A stretch of DNA of 49,647 nucleotides from Oscillospiraceae bacterium (GCA_015066045.1 SVPD01000015.1:1-49647); one strand, 5' to 3'; counted from the stretch's first letter, positions 23,216 to 32,445 are shown. The notes: a model not told the origin generated them from the letters alone. A program made the numbers and translations.

Positions 23216-25315
23216 ATGCTTATTTCAGAACGTGACGGAATATTTATTCTCGAAACAGAAAATACCCATTACGTAATGGGCGTAAACTGCGAGGGTGAGC
23301 TTAATCATCTTCACTGGGGCAAAAAATGTCCCGTCGAGGACTATTTCTGCACCTACAAGCCTTGGGAAAGAAGCTCAAACCATTCGGCCAGAGATTTCGG
23401 TAAAACCGAATATCTCTCCTACGGCGGTGCCGTCTACAGGCCTGTGGCCCTTACCTGCACCTACGCTGACCGCTGCAGAGAGACTATGCTGACCTATAAG
23501 GATTTCAATATCAGCGAGCAGGACGGTGCATTTCTGCTGGAAATCATCCTCGAGGACAAGCCCTACCGCTTAGAGGCTTCCCTTTTTTACAGACTGCGTG
23601 AGGGCACCGACATCATCGAAAGATGGTCCGTTATCAGAAACTGCTCCGACTCCACTGTGGTTTTAGGCAAGATAGCCTCGGGCGAATTCAATTTCCCGTC
23701 AAAGCGTCCCTACACCTCCACCAATTTCAACGGCACATGGCTGGCCGAGTTCAGAAAAGAGGAAACAGTAGTAAAAAACGGCAGTCTTGTCTACGAAAGC
23801 CGTAAGGGCGGCAGCGACCATACCGTCAGCCCCTTCTTCGTCCTCTCGCAGAATGCGGACGAAAGGCAGGGAGATGTTTTCTTCGGTGCGCTGGCCTGGT
23901 CAGGTAATTTCAAGGTAGAGGTTTCCCGCGACTGCGTGGGTGTTACCCGAGCCGTTATCGGCATAAACGATTTCGATTTCTCCTATAACCTTCATCCGAC
24001 AGAGGAGTTCGTCACTCCCTCGGTTTACTGCGGCTATGTGCAGGGCTACGGAAAAATGAGTAACCTTATGAACGATTATGCCGTAGAATACATCCTCCCC
24101 CGCTCCTTCGCAAAGGAGCCGCTTCCCGTGCTTTATAACAGCTGGGAGGCCACGTGGTTCAATGTAAACAGTCTCGGTCAGCAGAAGCTGGCAGAGATAG
24201 CAGCTGAGCTGGGCGTAGAGCTTTTCGTTATGGACGACGGCTGGTTCGGAAAAAGAAAGGACGACCACGCAGGTCTCGGTGACTGGTATGTGAACAGGCT
24301 GAAATTCCCCCGAGGTCTCAAGCCGCTTATCGACAAGGTAACCAAGCTCGGTATGAAGTTCGGTCTCTGGTTCGAGCCCGAAATGGTAAACCCCGACTCC
24401 GACCTTTACCGTTCGCATCCCGAATGGACCTACCATTACGACACCCGTACACCTACCCGTATGCGTGACCAGCTGGTTCTTAATCTCACCCGTGAGGATG
24501 TGCAGGAGTTCGTATTCTCCTGTATGGATGATATGCTCAATGAATACGATATCAGCTACATCAAATGGGATATGAACCGCTCCTACTCGGAAACGGGTGC
24601 AGAGAACCTCGAAAATCCGCAGGAGCTTTGGTACAGACACACCAAGGCAGTTTATGAAATCGCCGACAGACTGAAGGAAAAGCACCCCGGACTTCAGATA
24701 GAATGCTGCGCCTCGGGTGGCGGCAGAGCAGATCTGGGTGCCCTTTCCCATTTCGATATGGTGTGGACCAGCGACGACACCGATCCCATCGACCGTCTGC
24801 AGATTCAGGACGGCTTCTCTCTCATTTATCCCACCAAATCCATGCGTGCCTGGGTAACGGACACAAACAGAGGCTCCCGTCCCAACGACTGGGATTTCCG
24901 CTTTAACGTAACCATGCAGGGCTCCCTTTCCATCGGCGGCAATCTGCTCAAATACGACAAGAGAGAGCTTAAAATCCATAAGGACTACATCGCTCTTTAC
25001 AAAAGAATACGTAACACCGTTCAGTTCGGTGCCCTTCACAGACTGGCAAATTTCGCCAAGGACAGCATCTATGCCAACGAATACGTTTACGGCAATCAGT
25101 GTGTTCTTTTCCTGTGCACCGACGTGACCTCCTTCTTTAACGATAAGTTCTATCACATAAAGCTGGCAGGACTCGAGGAGGATGCGGTTTATAAATTCGA
25201 GCACGAGGGCAAGGAATTAACCCTCAGCGGTGCCTATCTTATGAATGTAGGTCTTGACTACGAAATGGGCGGCACCTTAGAGTCGAAGATAGTGATTTTC
25301 GAAAAGGTGCAGTAA
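23216..25315 (+). CDS. Alpha-galactosidase, GH36
   Basis: 699 residues, the usual length for GH36. An N-terminal beta-supersandwich domain (about 1-300) precedes the catalytic barrel. The family motif LFVMDDGWFGKRKDDHAGLG (336-355) is followed by KFGLWFEPEMV, the nucleophile Asp452 in IKWDMNR, and the acid/base Asp in WTSDDTDPIDRLQ (near 520). It hydrolyses terminal alpha-1,6-galactose from raffinose, stachyose or galactomannan. There is no signal peptide, so it acts on imported sugars. AAAGGAG and AGAGGAAAA precede the ATG. The stop shares one base with the next ATG (TAATG), coupling it to ybaK. Confidence 0.97.
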   Translation: MLISERDGIFILETENTHYVMGVNCEGELNHLHWGKKCPVEDYFCTYKPWERSSNHSARDFGKTEYLSYGGAVYRPVALTCTYADRCRETMLTYKDFNISEQDGAFLLEIILEDKPYRLEASLFYRLREGTDIIERWSVIRNCSDSTVVLGKIASGEFNFPSKRPYTSTNFNGTWLAEFRKEETVVKNGSLVYESRKGGSDHTVSPFFVLSQNADERQGDVFFGALAWSGNFKVEVSRDCVGVTRAVIGINDFDFSYNLHPTEEFVTPSVYCGYVQGYGKMSNLMNDYAVEYILPRSFAKEPLPVLYNSWEATWFNVNSLGQQKLAEIAAELGVELFVMDDGWFGKRKDDHAGLGDWYVNRLKFPRGLKPLIDKVTKLGMKFGLWFEPEMVNPDSDLYRSHPEWTYHYDTRTPTRMRDQLVLNLTREDVQEFVFSCMDDMLNEYDISYIKWDMNRSYSETGAENLENPQELWYRHTKAVYEIADRLKEKHPGLQIECCASGGGRADLGALSHFDMVWTSDDTDPIDRLQIQDGFSLIYPTKSMRAWVTDTNRGSRPNDWDFRFNVTMQGSLSIGGNLLKYDKRELKIHKDYIALYKRIRNTVQFGALHRLANFAKDSIYANEYVYGNQCVLFLCTDVTSFFNDKFYHIKLAGLEEDAVYKFEHEGKELTLSGAYLMNVGLDYEMGGTLESKIVIFEKVQ

Positions 25316-25797
25316 TGGCTAAAAAAGAAGAAAAAACCAATGTGATGCGCATTTTAGAGCAGAAAAAAATCCCCTACACCGCTCATTCCTACGCCTGCAC
25401 CGGAGCCATAAGCGGCACCGAGGTAGCCGAGGCTCTGGGACAGAATCCCGCTCAGGTTTTTAAAACTCTCGTCACACGGGGAGCATCGGGAGCCTACTAC
25501 GTTTTTATGATTCCCGTGGCCGAAGAGCTTGATCTGAAAAAAGCGGCGAAGGCCGTAGGCGAAAAAAGCATCGCTATGATAAAATCAAAGGAGCTGCTGC
25601 CTCTGACGGGCTACATCCACGGCGGCTGCTCCCCCATCGGTATGAAAAAGCAGTTCGTCACCACGGCTCATTTCACTGCAGCCGACCTTTCCACGGTGAT
25701 TTTCAGTGCGGGAAAAATAGGCTATCAGGTGGAGCTTTCCTTCGGGGATTTATGTAAGGCCGTACCTGTGGGCACTGCAGATGTGACGGTTCAGTGA
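25315..25797 (+). CDS. ybaK: YbaK/EbsC-type aminoacyl-tRNA deacylase
   Basis: 160 residues, the length of Cys-tRNA(Pro) deacylase YbaK. Typical stretches are the opening KTNVMRILEQKKIPYTAHSY, the AQVFKTLV segment with the catalytic Lys50, AAKAVGEKSIAMIK and HGGCSPIGMKKQF. It hydrolyses Cys mischarged on tRNA-Pro, a proofreading role in the cytoplasm. It starts inside the stop codon of the alpha-galactosidase gene, an unrelated function, so the coupling looks like simple operon packing. The PatB-like gene follows after 40 bases. Confidence 0.92.
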   Translation: MAKKEEKTNVMRILEQKKIPYTAHSYACTGAISGTEVAEALGQNPAQVFKTLVTRGASGAYYVFMIPVAEELDLKKAAKAVGEKSIAMIKSKELLPLTGYIHGGCSPIGMKKQFVTTAHFTAADLSTVIFSAGKIGYQVELSFGDLCKAVPVGTADVTVQ

Positions 25798-25837
25798 AAA
25801 GAAATATATTTTTCAGAAAGCACAGGAGGAATAAAAT

Positions 25838-27016
25838 ATGAGAAATTTCGATAAGGTTATCGACCGCAGAAACACAAACAGTCTTAAGCACGATTTCGCC
25901 GTAGAAAACGGTCTGCCTGCCGATGTATTGCCTATGTGGGTGGCAGATATGGATTTCAAGGCTCCCGAATGTGTGCTTGAAGCACTGCAGAATTCCGTAA
26001 ACCACGGAATTTTCGGCTACAGTAATCTTAAAGAGGATTATTACGAGGCAGTGGCAGGCTGGTTCACCCGCCATTTCGGCTGGACTCCGGAAAGAGAATG
26101 GCTCGTGCAGACTCCCGGTGTGGTTTATGCTCTGGCTATGGCGGTAAGAGCCTTTACGAAAAAGGGTGAAAGCGTTATCATTCAGCCCCCCGTTTACTAT
26201 CCGTTCTATAACGTAATCAGAAACAATCAGAGAAAAATCATCGAAAGCCCTCTGGTTTATCTTGACGGAAAATACACCATCGACTTCGCAGATTTCGAAA
26301 AGAAAATCATGGACAATGAGGTTAAGCTTTTCATCCTCTGCAGTCCTCATAACCCTATATGCAGAGTCTGGACCGAGGAAGAGCTGCAGAAGCTCGGTGC
26401 TATATGTAAAAAGCACGGTGTCATCATCGTCGCCGACGAAATACACTGCGATTTCACCTACGAGGGACACCCTCACCGCATTTTTTATAAGGCAGTGCCC
26501 GAAATGGCAGACAGAGCCATCATCTGCACCGCTCCCAGCAAAACCTTTAACATAGCCGGTCTGCAGTGCTCAAACATCTGGATAAAGAGCGAGGAGCTTC
26601 GCCAGAGATATAACGAGGAGCTCGCTGCCAGCGGCTACACCGTACCGAATAATCTCGGTGTGGTCGGCTGCAAGGCTGCCTATGCAGGCGGTGATGACTG
26701 GTACGAGGAGTGCTGGTCCTACATAAAGGCTAATCTGGCTTACGTGAGAGATTTCGTCAGGGAAAATCTTCCCGACATCAGACTGGTCGAGCCGGAGGGC
26801 ACCTATTTTGCATGGCTTGACTGCTCAGGTCTCGGTCTGAGCGTAAAGGAGCTGAACGACCTCATCATAAACAAGGCAGGCCTCTGGCTGGATGCGGGTG
26901 ATATCTTCGGTGCCATAGCCGAGCAGTTCCAGAGAGTAGTTCTGGCCTGTCCGAGAGAAACCGTGGTAAAGGCTATGGAAAGCCTAAAAAAAGCAGTGGA
27001 GGAAATGAAAAAATGA
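25838..27016 (+). CDS. PLP-dependent C-S lyase, PatB/MalY type
   Basis: 392 residues, fold-type I aminotransferase. PatB/MalY hallmarks are LPMWVADMDF (31-40), FGYSNLKEDYYEA, QTPGVVYAL, SPHNPICRVW (169-178), VADEIHCDF and the PLP lysine Lys235 in SKTFNIAGLQ. These enzymes cleave cystathionine or cysteine conjugates to thiol, pyruvate and ammonia. E. coli MalY also represses the maltose regulon, so a regulatory role is possible. AGGAGG precedes the ATG. The end overlaps the phosphoesterase gene by 4 bases. Confidence 0.93.
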   Translation: MRNFDKVIDRRNTNSLKHDFAVENGLPADVLPMWVADMDFKAPECVLEALQNSVNHGIFGYSNLKEDYYEAVAGWFTRHFGWTPEREWLVQTPGVVYALAMAVRAFTKKGESVIIQPPVYYPFYNVIRNNQRKIIESPLVYLDGKYTIDFADFEKKIMDNEVKLFILCSPHNPICRVWTEEELQKLGAICKKHGVIIVADEIHCDFTYEGHPHRIFYKAVPEMADRAIICTAPSKTFNIAGLQCSNIWIKSEELRQRYNEELAASGYTVPNNLGVVGCKAAYAGGDDWYEECWSYIKANLAYVRDFVRENLPDIRLVEPEGTYFAWLDCSGLGLSVKELNDLIINKAGLWLDAGDIFGAIAEQFQRVVLACPRETVVKAMESLKKAVEEMKK

Positions 27017-28131
27017 CCATGCTCGCTTATTATTTCAAAAACATAATCATCTCTGTGGTAGCCTTTCTTCTCTGCGGAATTACGTGGATAATACCCTTTA
27101 ACCTTATGAAAATAACAGTAGCCCCCGCCGTTTTCGAGACAGGCGGAGACTACTATAACATCGTGTGGGAAACCTCCTTCAAGGGCAGCGGCTGTGTTAA
27201 GTACACCTACAACGGTGAAGAAAAGATTATCTGGGACTCAAACAACGGCATCATCACCTCTGACGACACGGTACACAGTGTACGGGTGCCCAAAGAGGAG
27301 CTCAGAGGCAATACCTACACCGTAGAGTCTCAGTTCATCCCCTTTAAGTTCGCTTACCACTGTCTTAAGGGAAGAAAAGCAGAAAGTGAGCCTATAGCCT
27401 TTAACGGCGAGGAAAAAGAGGACGATATCACCGTTCTTTGCATATCCGACGTGCACGAAATGGAAAAGAAGATGAAAAAGGCTCTCTCCCACATCACGGA
27501 AAAGCCTGACCTTATCTGTATGATAGGCGACATTACCTCGGAAATGCGTACCAAGGACCAGTTCACCAAATTTCTGCTCAAGGATGCCTCCGAGCTGAGC
27601 GGCGGTGCCGTTCCCGTGGTTTACACCCGTGGCAACCACGAAACCAGAGGCGAATATGCAGGTGTGCTCGCAGACTATCTCGGTGACGAAAAGGGAAACT
27701 TTTATTACACCTTTGATTTCGGTGCCCTTTCCGCAGTGGTTATCGATTCGGGTGAGGATAAAGAGGACGACCACAAGGAATATAGTGGTCTGGTAAACTT
27801 CGAGGCTCTGCGCAGCGAAGAATATGAATGGCTCTGCTCTCTGGACAAAAAGGATTTCGACGGCAGATACAAGATAGTTTTCAGCCACGAGCCGGTTCTT
27901 GACGACCATTTCGGTCAGAGCTGGTCAGAGCCTCTCCGTAAGCTCGGTATGGAGCTTATAGTGGGCGGCCACCGGCATCAGGTAAAATATCTGGAGGGTG
28001 AGCTTCCCTCCTTCATCGTCGGAGGAAACCTCGGAGACGGACAGTGGGCAGCATCGGTGATGACGCTGAAGGACGGAAAAATCACCCTTAAGACCGTAGA
28101 CACAGAGGGTAATATACTCTTTGAAAAATAA
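27013..28131 (+). CDS. Membrane-anchored calcineurin-type metallophosphoesterase
   Basis: 372 residues. An N-terminal membrane segment (about 9-32) precedes a beta-sandwich-like region (about 40-130, resembling a purple-acid-phosphatase N-terminal domain). The catalytic domain follows with the five metal motifs: CISDVHE, MIGDITSE, TRGNHETRG, VFSHEP and GGHRHQ. It probably faces outwards and frees phosphate from organic phosphates, though nucleotide or lipid substrates are equally possible. The start overlaps the PatB-like stop by ATGA. A nested-stem terminator follows. Confidence 0.92.
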   Translation: MTMLAYYFKNIIISVVAFLLCGITWIIPFNLMKITVAPAVFETGGDYYNIVWETSFKGSGCVKYTYNGEEKIIWDSNNGIITSDDTVHSVRVPKEELRGNTYTVESQFIPFKFAYHCLKGRKAESEPIAFNGEEKEDDITVLCISDVHEMEKKMKKALSHITEKPDLICMIGDITSEMRTKDQFTKFLLKDASELSGGAVPVVYTRGNHETRGEYAGVLADYLGDEKGNFYYTFDFGALSAVVIDSGEDKEDDHKEYSGLVNFEALRSEEYEWLCSLDKKDFDGRYKIVFSHEPVLDDHFGQSWSEPLRKLGMELIVGGHRHQVKYLEGELPSFIVGGNLGDGQWAASVMTLKDGKITLKTVDTEGNILFEK

Positions 28132-28171
28132 GACAAAATAAGCAACGGACAGCTCAAAGAAGCTGCTGAAG

Positions 28172-28225
28172 AAAAAAAAACAGATGTGTTTAAGTCAGTT
28201 CTGACTTTTAAAGCACATCTGTTTT
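28172..28225. terminator. Bidirectional nested-stem terminator
   Basis: Outer ACAGATGTG (28180-28188)/CACATCTGT (28214-28222), inner AAGTCAG/CTGACTT, with nine A before and TTTT after. It lies between convergent genes and shares its outer stem with the terminator at 22026. Confidence 0.9.
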
Positions 28226-28292
28226 GGTTATTATACGGAATAATACGGTGCGGCAACCCTTGGCCTTTTATCCGTTTTATACCGGCGTCAGC

Positions 28293-29369
28293 TTATTTTA
28301 CCTCGTAAACATACACATTCTCATAATCCATATCAGAGCAAAGGCTCAGTGAAGGATTGGTAAGGTCGTAAACAGAGGACCACTGAGTAGAATAAACTCT
28401 GCCCTTTTCGTCAGGCTCGGTGCCGGTTATTCTCACGTCGTGCAGAAGCTCCATACCCTCCTCAGCAGTGAGCACCGATTTCTTTTCCGTCAGAGTCTTT
28501 TCGAGGATTTCATAGCGGTCAAGCCCCTGCTTTTCATAATCGAAGGGTACATCGTGGAGATAAAAGTTAGTGGCGGCCATAAAGCCCTTTTCCTCCTGAC
28601 CGGTGATAATCATTTCATTATCCGCATAGGAAACCACCACGCTCTTACCCGTGGCATCGGCTATCTGGAAATGGAAGCAGCCCTTTGCTGCGGCAAACAT
28701 ATCCACTGTTTCGAGGAAGGCTATCGCCTCATCCACTGTGGCACATTTGTCGAGCATAGCTCTGATGGCTACGGTGGTGCCCACATCGGGCTTTCCGTTA
28801 TCCTGAGCGGTGACGGGAGCCTGCAGCTGGAGAACACCGACTGCGAGACCTTTTTCGTTAACTCCGTCCAGAGGGAAATATGCGGTGGCAAGAGTGTTTA
28901 TTCTGTCGAGCAGCTTATCGGGCGTGTAGCTTTCATTGTAGCCTAAAAAGCTCAGATTTACTACGGAAACGGAGCTGTACGCACCCTTCGGGTTGGTTCT
29001 TATTACGGCTAAGTCCGTGGTCTGGTTGTCGAGATTTCTGCCGAAGATATAGCCGTTTTCAGGTGTTTCGGCATAAAAGGTCGAGCAGGCAAGATTCGGA
29101 ATTTCGTAGGGCACCTCGATGGGAAGTCCCTTGAGCATAATTTTCAGTATGTACTGCACCAGCTCCTCCTCGGTGGCGGCACCGCCCGATGCCAGCAGCT
29201 CGTCCAGCTTGTAGTCGGCGGCGTAGCTGATGTCGTAAATGCCTGTGTCACCCTTTTCCTTTACGGAAAGAAGTGTTCTTGCCTCACCCTGAAATACCGC
29301 CAAGGCACCGAGCACGGCCACCAGAATGACTGCAAGGACTGCGATAAGAATTTTTTTGCTTTTCTTCAT
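28293..29369 (-). CDS. Choloylglycine hydrolase/penicillin V acylase family enzyme, anchored
   Basis: 358 residues. An N-terminal hydrophobic anchor or signal (about 7-26) precedes a pro-segment to residue 94, then ACSTFYAETPENGYIFGRN with candidate Ntn nucleophile Cys95, Arg111 and Asn112. Later comes GVNEKGLAVGVLQLQ, a family hallmark. Bile-salt hydrolases and penicillin V acylases expose the nucleophile right after the initiator Met. Here it would be exposed by autocleavage after Ala94, and the protein is outside the membrane, more like the eukaryotic-type N-acylethanolamine/ceramidase or acyl-homoserine-lactone branch. The exact amide substrate is unknown. A TTGACA-18-TATAAT promoter precedes it. 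Confidence 0.85.
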   Translation of the reverse strand: MKKSKKILIAVLAVILVAVLGALAVFQGEARTLLSVKEKGDTGIYDISYAADYKLDELLASGGAATEEELVQYILKIMLKGLPIEVPYEIPNLACSTFYAETPENGYIFGRNLDNQTTDLAVIRTNPKGAYSSVSVVNLSFLGYNESYTPDKLLDRINTLATAYFPLDGVNEKGLAVGVLQLQAPVTAQDNGKPDVGTTVAIRAMLDKCATVDEAIAFLETVDMFAAAKGCFHFQIADATGKSVVVSYADNEMIITGQEEKGFMAATNFYLHDVPFDYEKQGLDRYEILEKTLTEKKSVLTAEEGMELLHDVRITGTEPDEKGRVYSTQWSSVYDLTNPSLSLCSDMDYENVYVYEVK

Positions 29370-29405
29370 AATAAAACTCCTTTACAGATTTATTTCTATA
29401 AAGTA

Positions 29406-29435
29406 ATTATAAATCTTTTTCTCTTTTACTGTCAA
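29406..29435 (-). promoter_or_regulatory. Promoter of the amide hydrolase gene
   Basis: The minus strand reads TTGACA (29435-29430), 18 nt, TATAAT (29411-29406). Confidence 0.8.
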
Positions 29436-29495
29436 GAAAATCGACAGATATTTAAACTTTGTTTATAAACGAAACAATTCGTAAAAAATTTCTTC

Positions 29496-29524
29496 TTGAA
29501 AAGTGCCTATTCGGGTGATATACT
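29496..29524 (+). promoter_or_regulatory. Promoter of the kinase gene
   Basis: TTGAAA (29496-29501), 17 nt, TATACT (29519-29524), about 30 bases before the ATG at 29555. Confidence 0.8.
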
Positions 29525-29554
29525 TTCCTCGGAAGTTATGAGGTGAGATTTATT

Positions 29555-30484
29555 ATGGACAGTGACCTTTTAATCAAAGAAGCGGTAAAGGAAGGGCTCG
29601 GACTTACCGTCAGCAGTGTTTCCCGTCTCGGAAAGGGTGCCAGCGGCTCCGTTTACCGTGTCATCTGCGGTAAAGAAAACAGAGCTATAGCAGTGAAAAT
29701 CAGTGAGCATCCCCTGCTTATGCGGCAGGAATACGAAATGCTCTCCTTTCTCAGAGAGAAAACGGAAAGCAAAATTCCCGAGGCTTACTTTTTCGGTGAA
29801 AGAGACGGCAAGGGCATCATCGTTATGGAGTTCATCGACGGAGTAAGCGGTGCCGACCGCTCTCTGAGATTCAGAGCAGGGAAAAAGCATCTGGCAGAAA
29901 GCATAGTGAATAATCTGATTACCCTGCAGAGGACCAAGGGTGAGAAATTCGGTCCCTATGATAATCCCGTCTATGACACCTGGCAGGCTTATTACAGAGA
30001 ATTTGCAGAGGAAATCTACACCTTTTCCCTTTCGAAAAATGAAAAGGGAGCTCTTGACAGCAGAGTGATGCGAGCCGTGGAAGCCTCCTTCAAGTGCTTT
30101 GACCGTATTTTCTGCGAGGAAATCTACCCTCCCACTCTCATTCACGGTGACTACTGGATGCCGAATTTTATCATAGATAAAAGAAAAATGGAGCTTCTTT
30201 CAGTGGTGGACCCCTTTAATGTTATGTGGGCTGATCCCGAATACGAGCTTTTTGCCATGACAGTGGGCTACGGTGAAAAGCTTCACCTTTACGAGCTTTA
30301 TAAAAGCAAGGTGAGGGTGTCGGTGCACTGCGATATGAAGCTGGAGCTATACGCTCTTTATTCGGAGCTTTTATGGTATAAAAGGCTCGGCACTATAGAG
30401 CATTCCTACCTTCTGCTGAGAGCGAAAAGGCTGATGAAGGAAATGAAAAAGGCAGGAATAGCCGTCGGGGAAAGCCTTGACTGA
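29555..30484 (+). CDS. Fructosamine/aminoglycoside-kinase-family phosphotransferase
   Basis: 309 residues from ATG 29555, supported by GAGGTGAG 7 bases upstream; an in-frame GTG at 29543 lies within that site and is rejected. Protein-kinase-like fold: P-loop GKGASGSVY (26-34), the VKIS lysine (Lys48), EFIDGVSGAD hinge, catalytic HGDYW (197-201, Asp199), Asn204 and metal Asp219 in VVDP. HGDYW is the form seen in fructosamine-3-kinases (deglycation of Amadori products), but choline/aminoglycoside kinases share the fold. Monocistronic, with its own promoter and terminator. Confidence 0.8.
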   Translation: MDSDLLIKEAVKEGLGLTVSSVSRLGKGASGSVYRVICGKENRAIAVKISEHPLLMRQEYEMLSFLREKTESKIPEAYFFGERDGKGIIVMEFIDGVSGADRSLRFRAGKKHLAESIVNNLITLQRTKGEKFGPYDNPVYDTWQAYYREFAEEIYTFSLSKNEKGALDSRVMRAVEASFKCFDRIFCEEIYPPTLIHGDYWMPNFIIDKRKMELLSVVDPFNVMWADPEYELFAMTVGYGEKLHLYELYKSKVRVSVHCDMKLELYALYSELLWYKRLGTIEHSYLLLRAKRLMKEMKKAGIAVGESLD

Positions 30485-30490
30485 AATAAG

Positions 30491-30545
30491 AAAAAACCGT
30501 ATGAACGACCTCTAAAATAGAGGTGATGCTCATACGGTTATTTTT
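30491..30545. terminator. Bidirectional branched terminator
   Basis: Outer AACCGTATGA (30495-30504)/TCATACGGTT (30530-30539), inner ACCTCTA/TAGAGGT, flanked by AAAAAA and ATTTTTATTT. It serves the kinase gene on plus and the CHAP-protein gene on minus. Confidence 0.92.
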
Positions 30546-30547
30546 AT

Positions 30548-32230
30548 TTATGCTTTAACGGCCTTAACGTCCGACCATTCGGAATAATAGGTTTTGCCGT
30601 CGGTTTCGTTCACTGCCGAAACACGTACATACCATTTCGTGTTTTCAGCCAGATCCCTGATTGCCTTGGCGGTCTTTTTCACACCGTCCACAAAAACCGT
30701 GGTGGTAGACTTTTCTGAAAATTTTCTGCTGGTACTGTACTGAATGGCATAGCCGGTGGTTTTTTCTGTCTGCTTTTCGTATTTTACGGTAAGCTTTCCG
30801 TTCTTAAAGGACAGCCCGGTAATGCTGGTGCTTTCGGGAACCACGGTAAAATAAAGCTTATCCTTGCCGCTGAATTTACCCTTATAGGTTACGGTCACCT
30901 TATATCTGCCCACATTCTTTCTGCCCTTCGAGTAGCTGAGAGTGTAGTCGGTGCCCTCTCGCAGAGTGTTTCCGTTAGTGTCTGTAACGGTAACTGCAGG
31001 AGTTTTCACCTGACCGTCATAGGTATAAACCCTACGTGAAAGCTCAGCCTTGTCTATTTTATACTTTTTGTTTTTCTTCCATACGGCATAAAGAGTGGTG
31101 TGGCCGTCGGGGCTGATAAGACTGCCGGAAAGCAGAGATGCCTTTTTAGCATTTTTGGTTTCGGACCAGCCGAGAAATTTATATCCGATTCTGTCGGGTG
31201 TTTCCGAAGAAACCTTGTGCTTGTCGCCCTGCTCTATCTTGGAGGAGGAGGGATTGTTCCAGCCTCCGTTGGCGTCATAGGAAACGGTGGATACGGACTC
31301 GGCCTTCCACTTCTGGTTTTTATTGCCCTTGTAGACCTCTACGGTGAGCTTGCCGCCCTTGCCCGCAGTAAGACAGAGTGTGGGGTTATAGACATTTCTT
31401 ATAACATAACCGCCCGAAGCCTTCTGAAATCTCCAGCTGCAGTCGTCTCCGTCCTTCTCTTTGTAAAGATTTACCTTGACACCGCCGAGTGCCTTGCCCT
31501 CCTCGAAGGCTGCACCTACCACCTTTGAGGTGGAAAGAGGAGAAATGGTGTAGCCGAACTCAGCCTCGCCGAGAGAAAAAAGCTGCTGCTTTGAGCTCAG
31601 AGTAATGAGCTTATTTGCCGAAAGCCCCGAGGAGCTTTTACCCGTAAGATAGCTGCCGGTTCCCATATTTTTCAGGCGGTAGTTACTGTCGGTCATTTCC
31701 GTAAAGATCGATTCACTGCGGAAGGAGGGACGTATAACGCCCCAGTAGCGTGCATAGGAGCCAGAGCGTCGGATGGGAAAGCCGTTCAGATAGGCCTTAT
31801 CTATGATTTCCACATACATACCCGTCCATTTCTGATGGTAGTATTTTCCGTCTCCGCCGTAAATGGCTGCGTGTCCGTTTCCGCCTGTGCCGCCCGTCCA
31901 GATGAGGATATCTCCTGCCTTCAGATTTTTCTCGCCCTTGATTCTTCTCCAGCCGAAGCCCGTGGGAAGAGCGTTATGAGCATATTCGCAGGCATTACCC
32001 ACGGGAATATATCCCGTGAGCACCTGATAGTAGTCCTTGATAAAAGCGATACACTGACCGTCGCCTCTTTTGGTGCCTACCGTGGAGTCGAGCCATTCCA
32101 TAGCCTCGCTGCGGGTAAGATAGGTTTCCTTCGAAGCGGCATCAGCCGTAAAAGTCGCACAGGAAGCCGCCGTAAAAAGCAGCATAAAGGTCAGTGCAGA
32201 AAGGAAAAATTTCCGAAACGATTTTTTCAT
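30548..32230 (-). CDS. Secreted multidomain CHAP peptidase with ricin, InlB-repeat and FN3 modules
   Basis: 560 residues. A signal peptide (about 1-32) is followed by a CHAP domain (about 40-165) with Cys60 in DGQCIAFIKDY and His120 in GGNGHAAIYGG. A ricin-B-type lectin domain follows (about 180-310, ending NKNQKWK), then a Listeria-Bacteroides/InlB B-repeat (about 313-385, VSYDANGG to TLYAVW), an Ig-like domain (about 395-465) and a fibronectin type III domain (about 470-560). CHAP enzymes cut peptidoglycan stem peptides or cross-bridges. The lectin and Ig modules would tether it to the wall or host glycans. There is no sortase motif, so it is probably freely secreted. Start ATG follows GGAGG. 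Confidence 0.9.
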   Translation of the reverse strand: MKKSFRKFFLSALTFMLLFTAASCATFTADAASKETYLTRSEAMEWLDSTVGTKRGDGQCIAFIKDYYQVLTGYIPVGNACEYAHNALPTGFGWRRIKGEKNLKAGDILIWTGGTGGNGHAAIYGGDGKYYHQKWTGMYVEIIDKAYLNGFPIRRSGSYARYWGVIRPSFRSESIFTEMTDSNYRLKNMGTGSYLTGKSSSGLSANKLITLSSKQQLFSLGEAEFGYTISPLSTSKVVGAAFEEGKALGGVKVNLYKEKDGDDCSWRFQKASGGYVIRNVYNPTLCLTAGKGGKLTVEVYKGNKNQKWKAESVSTVSYDANGGWNNPSSSKIEQGDKHKVSSETPDRIGYKFLGWSETKNAKKASLLSGSLISPDGHTTLYAVWKKNKKYKIDKAELSRRVYTYDGQVKTPAVTVTDTNGNTLREGTDYTLSYSKGRKNVGRYKVTVTYKGKFSGKDKLYFTVVPESTSITGLSFKNGKLTVKYEKQTEKTTGYAIQYSTSRKFSEKSTTTVFVDGVKKTAKAIRDLAENTKWYVRVSAVNETDGKTYYSEWSDVKAVKA

Positions 32231-32388
32231 TTTTACCTCCGTAAAAAGCTTCTTTATTATAAATCCTTCACTATATATTGTATACTGTTAAAAAAACCAC
32301 CTAATTATAATGTAATACGGCCGAAAAGTAAAGATGTAAGATGTCTAAACTTCGTCCCCGAAAGCTGCGTAAACTGTGAAAAAAGAAT

Positions 32389-32429
32389 AAAAAAAGCGGA
32401 AACTGCTGCACCGAGCGCAACAGTCCCGC
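32389..32429 (-). terminator. Intrinsic terminator of pepT
   Basis: On the minus strand an imperfect long hairpin between 32429 and 32396 (outer GCGG/CCGC, inner ACTG/CAGT and TGC/GCA) is followed by TTTTTTT (32395-32389). The rest of the gap to 32230 shows nothing else definite. Confidence 0.85.
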
Positions 32430-32445
32430 GAAAAAACCTGCTTAT

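Noticed and set aside
23900-25204. 434-residue minus frame
   Set aside because: Antisense to the catalytic part of the GH36 gene, with no family motif of its own.
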